A DNA stretch of 10,954 nt from JAETTH01 sp964455975 (GCA_964455975.1 CAYVYP010000048.1:1-10954); one strand, 5' to 3'; positions 1 through 6,007 are shown, counted from the stretch's first letter. Notes: generated from the sequence alone by a model not told the origin. A program made the numbers and translations.

Positions 1-7
1 TAATCAG

Positions 8-47
8 TAACTAGAATTTACTTTTTCTAACTATAATTTACTTTTTC
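8..47. repeat. Two-copy 20-bp tandem repeat at the window edge
   Basis: Positions 8-27 and 28-47 are the same 20-bp unit with a single difference (ctaGaattta versus ctaTaattta), each ending in actttttc. The rest of the 216 bases before the first gene is AT-rich with no ORF, convincing terminator or RNA gene that I can see. The repeat could be a pair of regulator binding sites for a gene beyond the left edge, or simple AT-rich slippage. No function is assigned. Confidence 0.5.
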
Positions 48-189
48 AATTCACCAATTTTTTAAAGTTTTCTTAAAAAAGTTTTTCTTAAAAAGAATTA
101 TACTATTAAAAAAAATAATTGTAAATACTTTTTCTTCTTTTTTCGCGATTTTTTTCTATTTTTATATCATTTATTTTTTTCTAATAAAT

Positions 190-206
190 TGGTAATATTA
201 GTACCA
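190..206. promoter_or_regulatory. Possible operator palindrome in front of the XRE regulator gene
   Basis: The sequence has 5-bp inverted arms, tggta (190-194) and tacca (202-206), around a 7-base centre. It overlaps a candidate -10 box (taatat, 193-198) and abuts the ribosome binding site aggtga of the gene starting at 217. XRE regulators often repress themselves from such sites, so autoregulation is a reasonable guess. No good -35 box is visible and short palindromes occur by chance in AT-rich DNA. Confidence 0.3.
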
Positions 207-216
207 GGTGATTAGA

Positions 217-540
217 ATGAATAAAAATGATATAAATATTGAATATGGCAAGATTTTACAACAATACAGAAAGCAAAACCATTTTACTCAAGAAAAAGTT
301 TCTGAACTTACTGGTCTTGCTCCTAGATATATAAGTCAAATTGAAAGAGGAGAATTAAAAGGTGGAATTAATACACTTTTAGCTTTTTGTAAAGCTTATA
401 AAATTACTCCAAATGATATTTTATGCAATTTTTTAGACTGTAATGTTAATATGAATAATTATGATTCTAAAATTAATACATTAAGTATTCGTGATAAAGA
501 AATAATTGATGACTTGTTAGAATATCTTTTAAAACATTAA
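217..540 (+). CDS. Small XRE-family helix-turn-helix DNA-binding protein
   Basis: The 107-residue protein is probably a cytoplasmic transcriptional regulator. Residues about 8-68 form one HTH_3/XRE domain: an IGK-like opening (YGKILQQYRKQ), the turn FTQEKVSELTGLAPRYISQ, the ERG signature (IERGELKGG) and the closing helix ending in PNDIL. The C-terminal tail (LSIRDKEIIDDLLEYLLKH) looks like a short amphipathic helix that could dimerise, with no enzymatic or membrane part. The ATG at 217 is chosen because aggtga lies 8-9 bases upstream. An in-frame GTG at 208 overlaps that ribosome binding site and is less likely. It is the only plus-strand gene and converges on fmt, so it is not part of the housekeeping operons. 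Its targets cannot be told from sequence. It could be a remnant immunity or antitoxin-type regulator, but no partner gene lies inside the window. Confidence 0.88.
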   Translation: MNKNDINIEYGKILQQYRKQNHFTQEKVSELTGLAPRYISQIERGELKGGINTLLAFCKAYKITPNDILCNFLDCNVNMNNYDSKINTLSIRDKEIIDDLLEYLLKH

Positions 541-559
541 ATTTTACCATGTTTTGTAT

Positions 560-670
560 GGGTCGGCGTCCTCGACGACCCTAATATGTAATTTATATTA
601 TTTATATATTTCTTTACAATATACCCAATATCTGTTAATTGAATTTTATGGTCGTCGAGGACGCCGACCC
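560..670. repeat. GC-rich 21-bp inverted repeat pair, MITE/REP-like element
   Basis: The arms at 560-580 and 650-670 are perfect reverse complements over 21 bp and are separated by 69 bp of AT-rich DNA. Each arm is itself an interrupted palindrome (left arm gggtcg...cgaccc at 560-581). The arms are GC-rich in a strongly AT-rich window, which suggests a mobile or selected element. A short direct repeat, atgtt, occurs at 549-553 and 676-680 and could be a target-site duplication, but 5 bp in AT-rich DNA is weak evidence. It holds no gene. It sits between two convergent genes (217-540 and fmt), so it could also block transcription from both sides, though neither stem is followed by a good T-run. 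Confidence 0.75.
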
Positions 671-703
671 CTACGATGTTATTTTCTATATAATTTTTCC
701 TTA

Positions 704-1690
704 TTATTCAAATATATTTCCTATTTCTATTTTATTTCCTTTTAAAAATTCGCTTATGTTCATGCGTTTTGCATTTTCGCCTTGTATTTCTAATACTTCT
801 ATTATTCCTTCATTTGCTTTTATGAATAGTCCACTTTTTGTGTCTGAAAATAATACTGTTCCTGGGTCTATTTCTTCTAATTTATAACTATATTCTGATA
901 ACTCTGGAAATTTTAAAATTAAGTTTTCTTTATTTAAAATTTGTACTTTCCAAAATTTTATCTTTTTTTCATTTAAAAATGAATATGCTCCCATTATTGG
1001 GTTTAATCCTCTTACTAGATTTTTTATTTCTTGAGCTGTTTTATTTTCCCAGTCTATTTTAGCCATTTGTTTTTCTAGCATTGGTGCTAATGTATAGTTT
1101 TCATCTTGCTTCTTTCTTGGTGCTGTTTTTTCTTCAATTTGCTTTACTGTTTTTGCTAATAAATTTGCTCCAATTTTAGATAGTCTATCCCATAATTCTC
1201 CTGTTGTTTCATCTTCTCCTATGTCTACTTTTTCTTCTAAAATTATATCTCCTGTGTCCATTCCAACGTCCATATACATTGTATCTACACCAGTTTGTTT
1301 ATCGCCATTTAATACAGCCCATTGTATTGGTGCTGCTCCTCTGTATTTAGGAAGGAGTGATGCATGCACATTTATACATCCTAGTTTTGGAATTTCTAAT
1401 ATTTCTTTTGGAAGGATTTTTCCATATGCTACAACACATATTAAATCTGGATTTAGCTTTTTTATTTCTTCAATAAATTCTATATTATTTCTTACTTTTA
1501 CTGGTTGAAATACTTTTAATTTTTTTTCTATAGCAAATTCTTTTACTGGAGATGCTATCATTTTCATTCCTCTACCTTTTGGTTTATCTATATTTGTTAC
1601 TACACCAATAATATTGTGTTTTTCTTCAAAAAGCTTTTTTAAAGATTCTTCCGCAAAATCTGGTGTTCCCATAAATAATATATTTAGCAT
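704..1690 (-). CDS. fmt: Methionyl-tRNA formyltransferase
   Basis: Fmt transfers a formyl group from 10-formyltetrahydrofolate to Met on initiator tRNA in the cytoplasm, the step before bacterial translation initiation. The 328-residue protein has the N-terminal Rossmann opening ILFMGTPDFA, the catalytic trio N107, H109 and D145 (in INVHASLLPKYRG and MDVGMDTGDI), and a C-terminal OB-like domain with the usual AKIDW start. Length is slightly above the usual 310-320. The ATG at 1690 is preferred because ggaggg lies 5 bases upstream. An in-frame ATG at 1732 would add 14 residues before the conserved start and overlap def. It follows def after 16 bp and is the last gene of priA-def-fmt. Pairing with def is functional: one adds, the other removes the formyl group. 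No strong terminator follows; the GC-rich inverted repeat lies just downstream. Confidence 0.97.
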   Translation of the reverse strand: MLNILFMGTPDFAEESLKKLFEEKHNIIGVVTNIDKPKGRGMKMIASPVKEFAIEKKLKVFQPVKVRNNIEFIEEIKKLNPDLICVVAYGKILPKEILEIPKLGCINVHASLLPKYRGAAPIQWAVLNGDKQTGVDTMYMDVGMDTGDIILEEKVDIGEDETTGELWDRLSKIGANLLAKTVKQIEEKTAPRKKQDENYTLAPMLEKQMAKIDWENKTAQEIKNLVRGLNPIMGAYSFLNEKKIKFWKVQILNKENLILKFPELSEYSYKLEEIDPGTVLFSDTKSGLFIKANEGIIEVLEIQGENAKRMNISEFLKGNKIEIGNIFE

Positions 1691-1706
1691 ATTATCCCTC
1701 CAATTT

Positions 1707-2192
1707 TTATTTTTCATTTTCTTTTGGTTCAACTATTTCTAATGTTCCTGGTATCATATTATCTACAAATAATATTCCTTCTAAATGTTCTAATTCATGC
1801 TGTAGTGCTTGTGCTAGTAATTCTTTTGCTTTTATTTTTACTTTTTTCCCTTTTTCGTTTAATGCCTCAACAGTAACTTCTTCTGCTCTTTTTAGTTTTG
1901 CATATTGGTTAGGAAAGCTTAAACATCCTTCTTCTACTTCTCTTTCCCCTTTGGTTTTAAGTATTTTAGGATTTATTAAAACATATACTCCATTTCCGTC
2001 ATCAACATCTATTACTACTACTTGTTTAAGTACTCCAACTTGTACTGCAGATAGTCCAACTCCGTTTAATTTATGCATTGTATCTGTCATGTCTTGTATC
2101 AATTCTTTTATTTTATCATTTACTTCTTCAACTTCTCTTGATTTTTTTCTTAAGATTTCGTCTCCATTTTCTCTTATATTTCTAATTGCCAT
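1707..2192 (-). CDS. def: Peptide deformylase
   Basis: Def is a metalloenzyme that removes the N-formyl group from nascent proteins at the ribosome. The 161-residue protein carries all three motifs in order: motif I GVGLSAVQ (44-51, Q51), motif II EGCLS with metal ligand C90, and motif III QHELEHL with H132 and H136 as metal ligands and E133 as general base. Two deviations are visible: motif I has SAV where many family members have AAP or AAN, and motif III has HELEH instead of the common HEIDH or HEFDH. All metal-binding and catalytic residues remain, so activity is expected. The start has a gggga ribosome binding site 5-6 bases upstream and lies 25 bp after the priA stop codon, within the same operon as fmt. 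Confidence 0.96.
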   Translation of the reverse strand: MAIRNIRENGDEILRKKSREVEEVNDKIKELIQDMTDTMHKLNGVGLSAVQVGVLKQVVVIDVDDGNGVYVLINPKILKTKGEREVEEGCLSFPNQYAKLKRAEEVTVEALNEKGKKVKIKAKELLAQALQHELEHLEGILFVDNMIPGTLEIVEPKENEK

Positions 2193-2217
2193 TTTTATTC
2201 CCCCATTTAAACTTTTA

Positions 2218-4463
2218 CTACATCATACTTGTAGGATTTACATCTAGTAATATTCGTAAATCTTTTTGTTTTATTTTATAACATTCTTCTAAAGATTTAT
2301 TAATAGTATCTATAATATTATTATCAAAATTACATTTAATTATTATTCTCCATCTATATCTATTTTTTATTTTATCAATTGGTGCTGGTGCTGGTTTAAA
2401 TATTTTTATATTTTGAATATTTTTTTCTTTTATATTTTTTTCAAAAATACTATAAATTTTTTCTGATATTTTAGATAATTTTTCTTGATCTTCTAGACTA
2501 ATTTCAGCTACTATTATATCGCAAAAAGGTGGATAGTTCAAGGCTTGCCTTAAATTAATTTCTGTATTATAAAAAAGTCTATAGTCTTGTTTTGTACTAC
2601 ATTCAATACTAAAATTATCTGGATTATATGTTTGCAATATTACTTTTCCTTTTTCTTTTTCGCGTCCTGCTCTTCCTGCTACTTGGGTTATTATTTGAAA
2701 TGTCCTTTCTGCTGCTCTATAATCATCTATATTTAAACTACTATCTGCTGCAATTATTCCGAACCAGTGTTACATTTGGAAAATGATGTCCTTTAACAAC
2801 CATTTGAGTTCCTATTAAAATATCAATTTTTTCGTTTTTGAATTTATTTAATATTTCTTCATGTGAATTTTTTTTGCTTACTGTGTCTACATCCATTCTT
2901 ATTGTTGTTGCATTTGGAAATATTTTATTTATTTGATTTTCTAATTTTTGTGTTCCTGTTCCAAAATATCTGATATTTTTACTATTACATTCTGGACATA
3001 TTGTTACGTTTTTTTGTTCATATCCACAATAATGACATTTAAGTTTATCTTCTTTCATATGATATGTAAGTGTTATGTCACAATTTTTGCATTTTGCAGT
3101 ATATCCGCAATCTCTACACATTACAAAAGTTGAATATCCTCGTCTATTCAAAAATAAGATTGTTTGCTTTTTATTTTTTATATTTTCTTCAATACTTTTG
3201 TATAATTTTTTACTTATCATTGTTTTATTTCCACTAGCTAGTTCTTGTCTTAAATCTACTATTTCTATTTCTGGAAGTGATGAATTATTTGCTCTTTTTG
3301 TTAATTCTAATAATTTTATATCTCCTATAGTTGATTTATAAAATGTTGATATGTCTGGTGTTGCGCTTCCTAATATTAATGGAATATTATTTTCTTTGCA
3401 TAAATATTTAGCTATTTGTTTACTATTATATTTAGGTGTCATTTCAGATTTATATGAAGAATCATGCTCTTCATCTATTATAACTATTCCTAAATTTTCT
3501 ACTGGTGCAAATATTGCTGACCTTGCACCTATTATAACTTTTGCTTCACCTTTTTTTATTCTATTCCACTGATCATATCTTTCTCCTACTGATAATTTAC
3601 TATGAAGAACTGCTATTTGTTCTTGTCCAAATCTTTCTAAAAATCTGTCTACCATTTGTGGTGTTAATGATATTTCTGGTACTAGCATTATTGCTGTTTT
3701 ATTTTCTTTTAAAACATTTTGAATAAGTTGTAAGTATATTTCTGTTTTTCCGAGAGCCTGTAACTCCAAAAATTAAATACTCATTAAATTTATTTATATT
3801 ATTTGATATTTCATCAAAAGCTTTTTGTTGCTCTTCTGTAAATTCTAAATTACTTGTTTTTGTAATAACTTTATGAAGAAATGGATTTCTATCTATCTGC
3901 TTTTGAATTATTTCTATTAGCCCATTTTTTTCCATAGTTTTTATAGTACTTAATGTTGTATCTGCAAATGTTTCCAAATCTGAAGTTGTAACACCTTCAT
4001 TTTCCATTAAAAATTTTAATATTCTAATTTGTCTTGGATTTTTAATTTTTTCTGTAGTTATTAGTTCTTCTATTTCTTCATTATCTAATTTTAAATCTAC
4101 ACATCCTGTAGTTTTTTCTTTTATTCTGCTATCTATATTTTTAGATAATGTACCTGGCGGTAACATTAATTTTAAACAATCTGAAATATTGCAAAAATAT
4201 TTTAAAGCCATATATTTTGCTAGTTTTATTTTTTCTTTAGAGATACTATTTTCTTCTTGAATTTTTGCTACATCTTTTACTTTATATTCTGATTTTTCTT
4301 TAAAACCAACAACAAATCCCTCTTCTAAATTTTTACTATTTCCAAATGGCACAAAAATTCTAGAACCAATTTTTATGTTTTCCTCCATATTAATTGGAAC
4401 ATTATAATCAAATATTCTATTTAAAGTTTTTACATTACTATTTATTATTACTTCTGCTACCAT
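2218..4463 (-). pseudogene. priA: Primosomal replication-restart helicase PriA, frame broken by two +1 insertions
   Basis: PriA binds stalled forks and reloads the replicative helicase. Reading through two extra bases gives one 747-residue PriA with every hallmark. There is an N-terminal DNA-binding region, then Walker A GVTGSGKTE (from about 233), DEEH (330-333) and four Cys pairs for two zinc ions (C449/452, 458/461, 476/479, 489/492). IGTQMVVKGHHFP (motif V) and QVAGRAGR (593-600, motif VI) follow. The first extra base is at 3752, between S237 and G238 inside Walker A. The second is at 2761, between V567 and G568. In both cases a C precedes GGA, giving TCT-C-GGA and GTT-C-GGA. Without correction the first frame ends at 3699 (254 residues, no helicase). 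The ATG at 4463 has gggaga upstream and its own promoter. The otherwise perfect conservation argues for a sequence error, a very recent mutation, or recoding at CGG. As written the gene encodes no intact PriA. Confidence 0.93.
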
Positions 4464-4489
4464 TTATTTCTCCCAATACTCGTACAAGT

Positions 4490-4518
4490 AGTATATCAAA
4501 AAAAAACAAAGTGTGCAA
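4490..4518 (-). promoter_or_regulatory. Promoter of the priA-def-fmt operon
   Basis: Read on the minus strand, TTGCAC (4518-4513) and TATACT (4495-4490) are separated by 17 bases, a good sigma-A spacing. Predicted transcription start is near 4483, leaving an approximately 20-base leader with the gggaga ribosome binding site before the ATG at 4463. The -35 box lies inside the upstream terminator hairpin and the spacer contains its T-run. Confidence 0.65.
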
Positions 4519-4535
4519 ATTAAATTACACACTTT
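4498..4535 (-). terminator. Intrinsic terminator downstream of hicB and the hicA remnant
   Basis: On the minus strand AAAGTGTG (4535-4528) pairs with CACACTTT (4515-4508) around a 12-base AT-rich loop, followed by G and nine Ts (4506-4498). This is a classical rho-independent terminator that would end transcripts from the toxin-antitoxin region before priA. Confidence 0.82.
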
Positions 4536-4616
4536 TTATGCATATTTAATAAAAGTAGTAATTCTACTCATTTTTTTATATTACTTTAAATTTTTGGGGA
4601 ATTTTTAAGAATTAAA

Positions 4617-4740
4617 CTATAATTTATTTAAGAAATCTTCTAAATCTACATTTGCTTGTTCTAAGATGCTTTTTAACGTTCCTCTAGCAATTTCATCATG
4701 CATTGGAATTATATAAATTCTTCCATTATAAGCATTTCTA
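4617..4740 (-). pseudogene. hicA: HicA mRNA interferase toxin, C-terminal remnant
   Basis: Translating the minus strand to the TAG at 4619-4617 gives NGRIYIIPMHDEIARGTLKS followed by ILEQANVDLEDFLNKL. This matches the C-terminal half of HicA toxins, whose conserved pattern is a strand ending in IP-H, then KGTL-SIL-QAG and EEFL. The N-terminal half, including the strand with the catalytic histidine (the GSH motif), is absent. The remnant has no start of its own beyond an internal ATG at 4703, and its reading frame overlaps the end of hicB in another frame. The simplest explanation is an internal deletion of a hicBA pair that joined the end of hicB to the second half of hicA. The left limit is the stop codon; the right limit is where similarity fades and is approximate. 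Toxin activity is not expected. Confidence 0.75.
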
Positions 4741-4915
4741 TATTTTGTTTTGGTATTATTGGTTCTTCATTTTCATTATATAATTCAATTGCTTCTTTTA
4801 AATTTTCTAATGCTTCTTCTATTGTTTTTCCTTGTGATGCAACACTATTTTCTATACATTTTGCTACATACCAATTTTCTTCTTTTTGTATAATAACATT
4901 ATATTTTATACTCAT
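4709..4915 (-). CDS. hicB: HicB-family antitoxin
   Basis: This 68-residue protein has the HicB N-terminal fold: a strand MSIKYNVIIQKEENWYVAKC, then the family signature SQGKTIEEALENLKEAIELY (roughly residues 27-47) and a short tail. HicB proteins bind and neutralise the HicA mRNA interferase, and some also repress their own promoter; no separate DNA-binding domain is visible here. The start is supported by aggag about 7 bases upstream and a promoter at 4940-4967. The last few residues (MLIMEEFI) probably derive from the junction with the hicA remnant, because the adjoining DNA encodes the HicA C-terminus in another frame, so the natural tail is likely lost. With HicA gone this would be an orphan antitoxin that might still counter related HicA toxins. 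Confidence 0.85.
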   Translation of the reverse strand: MSIKYNVIIQKEENWYVAKCIENSVASQGKTIEEALENLKEAIELYNENEEPIIPKQNIEMLIMEEFI

Positions 4916-4939
4916 ATTTTGCTCCTTTCTTTGATTTAA

Positions 4940-4967
4940 AGTATATCATATTTATAGTAAAAATCAA
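4940..4967 (-). promoter_or_regulatory. Promoter of hicB
   Basis: Minus-strand TTGATT (4967-4962) and TATACT (4945-4940) are spaced by 16 bases, about 25 bases upstream of the hicB ATG. The stop codon of the truncated toxN-like gene (TGA, 4966-4964) lies inside the -35 box, placing the join between the two modules close to this point. Confidence 0.6.
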
Positions 4968-5194
4968 CTATTAATTTTAAAATAAAAAAAGCTAGGATTA
5001 TTTTTATATCTTTTATAATGCTCTTTATATGAATATAATGGTAAAAAGTATTTATATTCTTCTATTTGCAACACAATTCCTAAGTATGGTCTACTATGAC
5101 CTATTTCATCCTTATTGTAACTTACATGTCTTTCAAATTTGCTTAAATATCTAATATAATCTTTATCTACTGTATAAAATAATAATTCTTCCAT
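4964..5194 (-). pseudogene. Truncated ToxN/AbiQ-like type III toxin (endoribonuclease), N-terminal part
   Basis: The 76 residues from the ATG at 5194 match the start of ToxN/AbiQ endoribonucleases: FYTVDKDYIRYLSKFERHV, then the RPYLGIVLQIEEYKYFLPL core strand pattern and the YSYKEH segment, where family members have the catalytic T/S-S-P-K stretch, and SFFYFKI. Family members are typically about 165-200 residues, so more than half, including the C-terminal helices, is missing. No continuation is found in other frames because the next module begins at once. The start at 5194 is chosen because it matches the family N-terminus. An in-frame ATG at 5239 lies inside the upstream terminator hairpin and is unlikely. 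The ribosome binding site (ggaaaagag) is modest. Upstream sit a promoter, an RNA repeat array and a terminator, exactly the type III toxin-antitoxin layout. The protein is probably inactive. Confidence 0.75.
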
Positions 5195-5218
5195 GTTATT
5201 CTCTTTTCCATATAAAAT

Positions 5219-5252
5219 ATAAGGAGCACATTTTTTCAAATGTACCCCCTAT
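5219..5252 (-). terminator. Hairpin terminator between the RNA antitoxin repeats and toxN
   Basis: The minus-strand RNA forms a 15-bp stem, AUAGGGGGUACAUUU with AAAUGUGCUCCUUAU, closed by a GAAA loop. Three pairs are G-U wobbles that work only on the minus-strand transcript, so the structure is strand-specific. A short AUUUUAU tail follows. In type III loci a leaky terminator here keeps antitoxin in excess over toxin mRNA. Confidence 0.75.
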
Positions 5253-5260
5253 TTATAATT

Positions 5261-5378
5261 GCTTATTTATAAGGCTTAAGCATTACCTAATTTCAACTCA
5301 GTTCATTTATAAGGTTTGAACTTTACCTAATTTAAAATCGTTCTTTTTTAGGTAAGAACTTCCTATTAGTAATCAAAT
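5261..5378 (-). repeat. Three tandem repeats of 39-40 bp (ToxI-like units)
   Basis: Units lie at 5340-5378, 5301-5339 and 5261-5300. The last two are the closest, sharing taggtaa, ccttataaa and a 40-bp period; the first unit is more diverged but keeps both stems. There are no unique spacers between units, so this is not a CRISPR array. Confidence 0.85.
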
Positions 5379-5399
5379 GATTACCCTTATAGTATATTA

Positions 5400-5429
5400 A
5401 TTATACTACTTTTTTATTCTATATGTCAA
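5400..5429 (-). promoter_or_regulatory. Consensus sigma-A promoter of the type III toxin-antitoxin locus
   Basis: Minus-strand TTGACA (5429-5424) and TATAAT (5405-5400) are both perfect consensus boxes with an 18-base spacer. This is the strongest-looking promoter in the window and fits the need for abundant antitoxin RNA. It begins only about 26 bases after the gmk stop codon, and no terminator is seen between them. Confidence 0.85.
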
Positions 5430-5455
5430 CCTAAATCTATTATTTTTATTCTATT

Positions 5456-6007
5456 TTACTTATTTTTTATTATTGCTTCTAATATTTGTATTGTTCTTTC
5501 TAAATTATCATTTTTTAATACATAGTCATATATTCCTATTTTAGATTCTTCATAGTCAAATCTATTTAACCTTAATTTTATTTCTTTTGGTGATAATTTA
5601 TCTGGTCTTTTTTTTAATCGCCTTTGTAGTTCTTCTTTTGGTACTCTTAAAAATACTGTTACAACTTTTACTTCGTCTTTTAGTAGTTCCATTAAGTGTT
5701 CTGTTCCGTTTACATCCATGTCTTTAACTATTATTTTTCCACTTGATATCTTTTGGTTCATTAATTTTCTTGACGTTCCATAATAATGTTCATGGTGAAC
5801 ATCATATTCATAAAATTCATTTTGTTTTATCATATTTTCAAATTCTTCTGTTGTAACAAAATTATATAAATCTCCTTGTATTTCATCTATTCTAATAGGT
5901 CTATCTGTATAAGATGGAAGAGATTCTACATTTTCTATTCTTTTTATTAATTCTTTTTTTATTGTGTCTTTTCCAGCTCCTGATACTCCAGATAGTAATA
6001 TTAGCAT
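5456..6007 (-). CDS. gmk: Guanylate kinase, divergent
   Basis: Gmk phosphorylates GMP to GDP with ATP in purine metabolism. The 183-residue protein has an N-terminal P-loop GVSGAGKDT (7-15), a GMP-binding stretch from about 32 to 51 (R36, R39, F50-V51) comparable to the TTRxxRxGExxGxDYxFV signature, YYGTS (75-79) and an arginine-rich lid (RRLKKRPD). It departs from the usual family: the P-loop ends in KDT rather than KGT or KST, TTR is replaced by YTDR, and the usual D-x-QG is MDVNG. Its context, directly behind rpoZ and downstream of remA and yicC, supports gmk. Another P-loop kinase of similar fold is a minor alternative. The ATG at 6007 overlaps the rpoZ stop by 7 bases and has ggagagg upstream, inside rpoZ, so the two genes are probably translationally coupled. 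Confidence 0.85.
   Translation of the reverse strand: MLILLSGVSGAGKDTIKKELIKRIENVESLPSYTDRPIRIDEIQGDLYNFVTTEEFENMIKQNEFYEYDVHHEHYYGTSRKLMNQKISSGKIIVKDMDVNGTEHLMELLKDEVKVVTVFLRVPKEELQRRLKKRPDKLSPKEIKLRLNRFDYEESKIGIYDYVLKNDNLERTIQILEAIIKNK

Larger units (their letters stand above)
5214..5393 (-). ncRNA. ToxI-like RNA antitoxin precursor of a type III toxin-antitoxin system
   Basis: Transcription predicted from about 5393 would yield an RNA carrying three tandem repeats (5378-5261) and ending at a hairpin (5252-5219) just before the toxN-like gene. In type III systems such as ToxIN and AbiQ, the toxin cuts this precursor into single repeats, each folding into an H-type pseudoknot that inhibits the toxin. 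Each repeat here can form that fold: a short stem AGG(U)/(A)CCU interlocked with a longer stem GUUCUU/AAGAAC, GUUCA/UGAAC or GCUUA/UAAGC in transcript order. The changes among the longer stems are compensatory, which argues for a selected RNA structure. A further inverted repeat at 5369-5384 overlaps the first unit. Family assignment (toxIN, cptIN or tenpIN) is not possible by eye. The antitoxin looks complete although its toxin is truncated. Confidence 0.8.

Noticed and set aside
554..887. Plus-strand ORFs across the inverted repeat and the end of fmt
   Set aside because: They are read out of the GC-rich repeat and the complement of fmt, and lack ribosome binding sites and recognisable domains.
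2218..2637. Separate small protein starting at the TTG at 2637
   Set aside because: The same frame continues upstream through QVAGRAGR to the second insertion, so it is the C-terminal part of priA.
2761..3752. Classical -1 programmed frameshift in priA
   Set aside because: Both sites need a +1 shift and lack a slippery X-XXY-YYZ heptamer in the right register.
2741..3769. Separate helicase gene starting near 3769
   Set aside because: Its apparent first residues are out-of-frame sequence before GKTEIYLQ; it is the middle of priA after the first insertion, not an independent gene.
5195..5239. ToxN-like protein starting at the ATG at 5239
   Set aside because: This start lies inside the terminator hairpin loop and arm, has no ribosome binding site, and the added 15 residues do not match the family N-terminus.
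5261..5378. CRISPR array
   Set aside because: The units are contiguous with no unique spacers, diverge from each other while keeping stem pairing, and sit between a promoter and a toxN-like gene.
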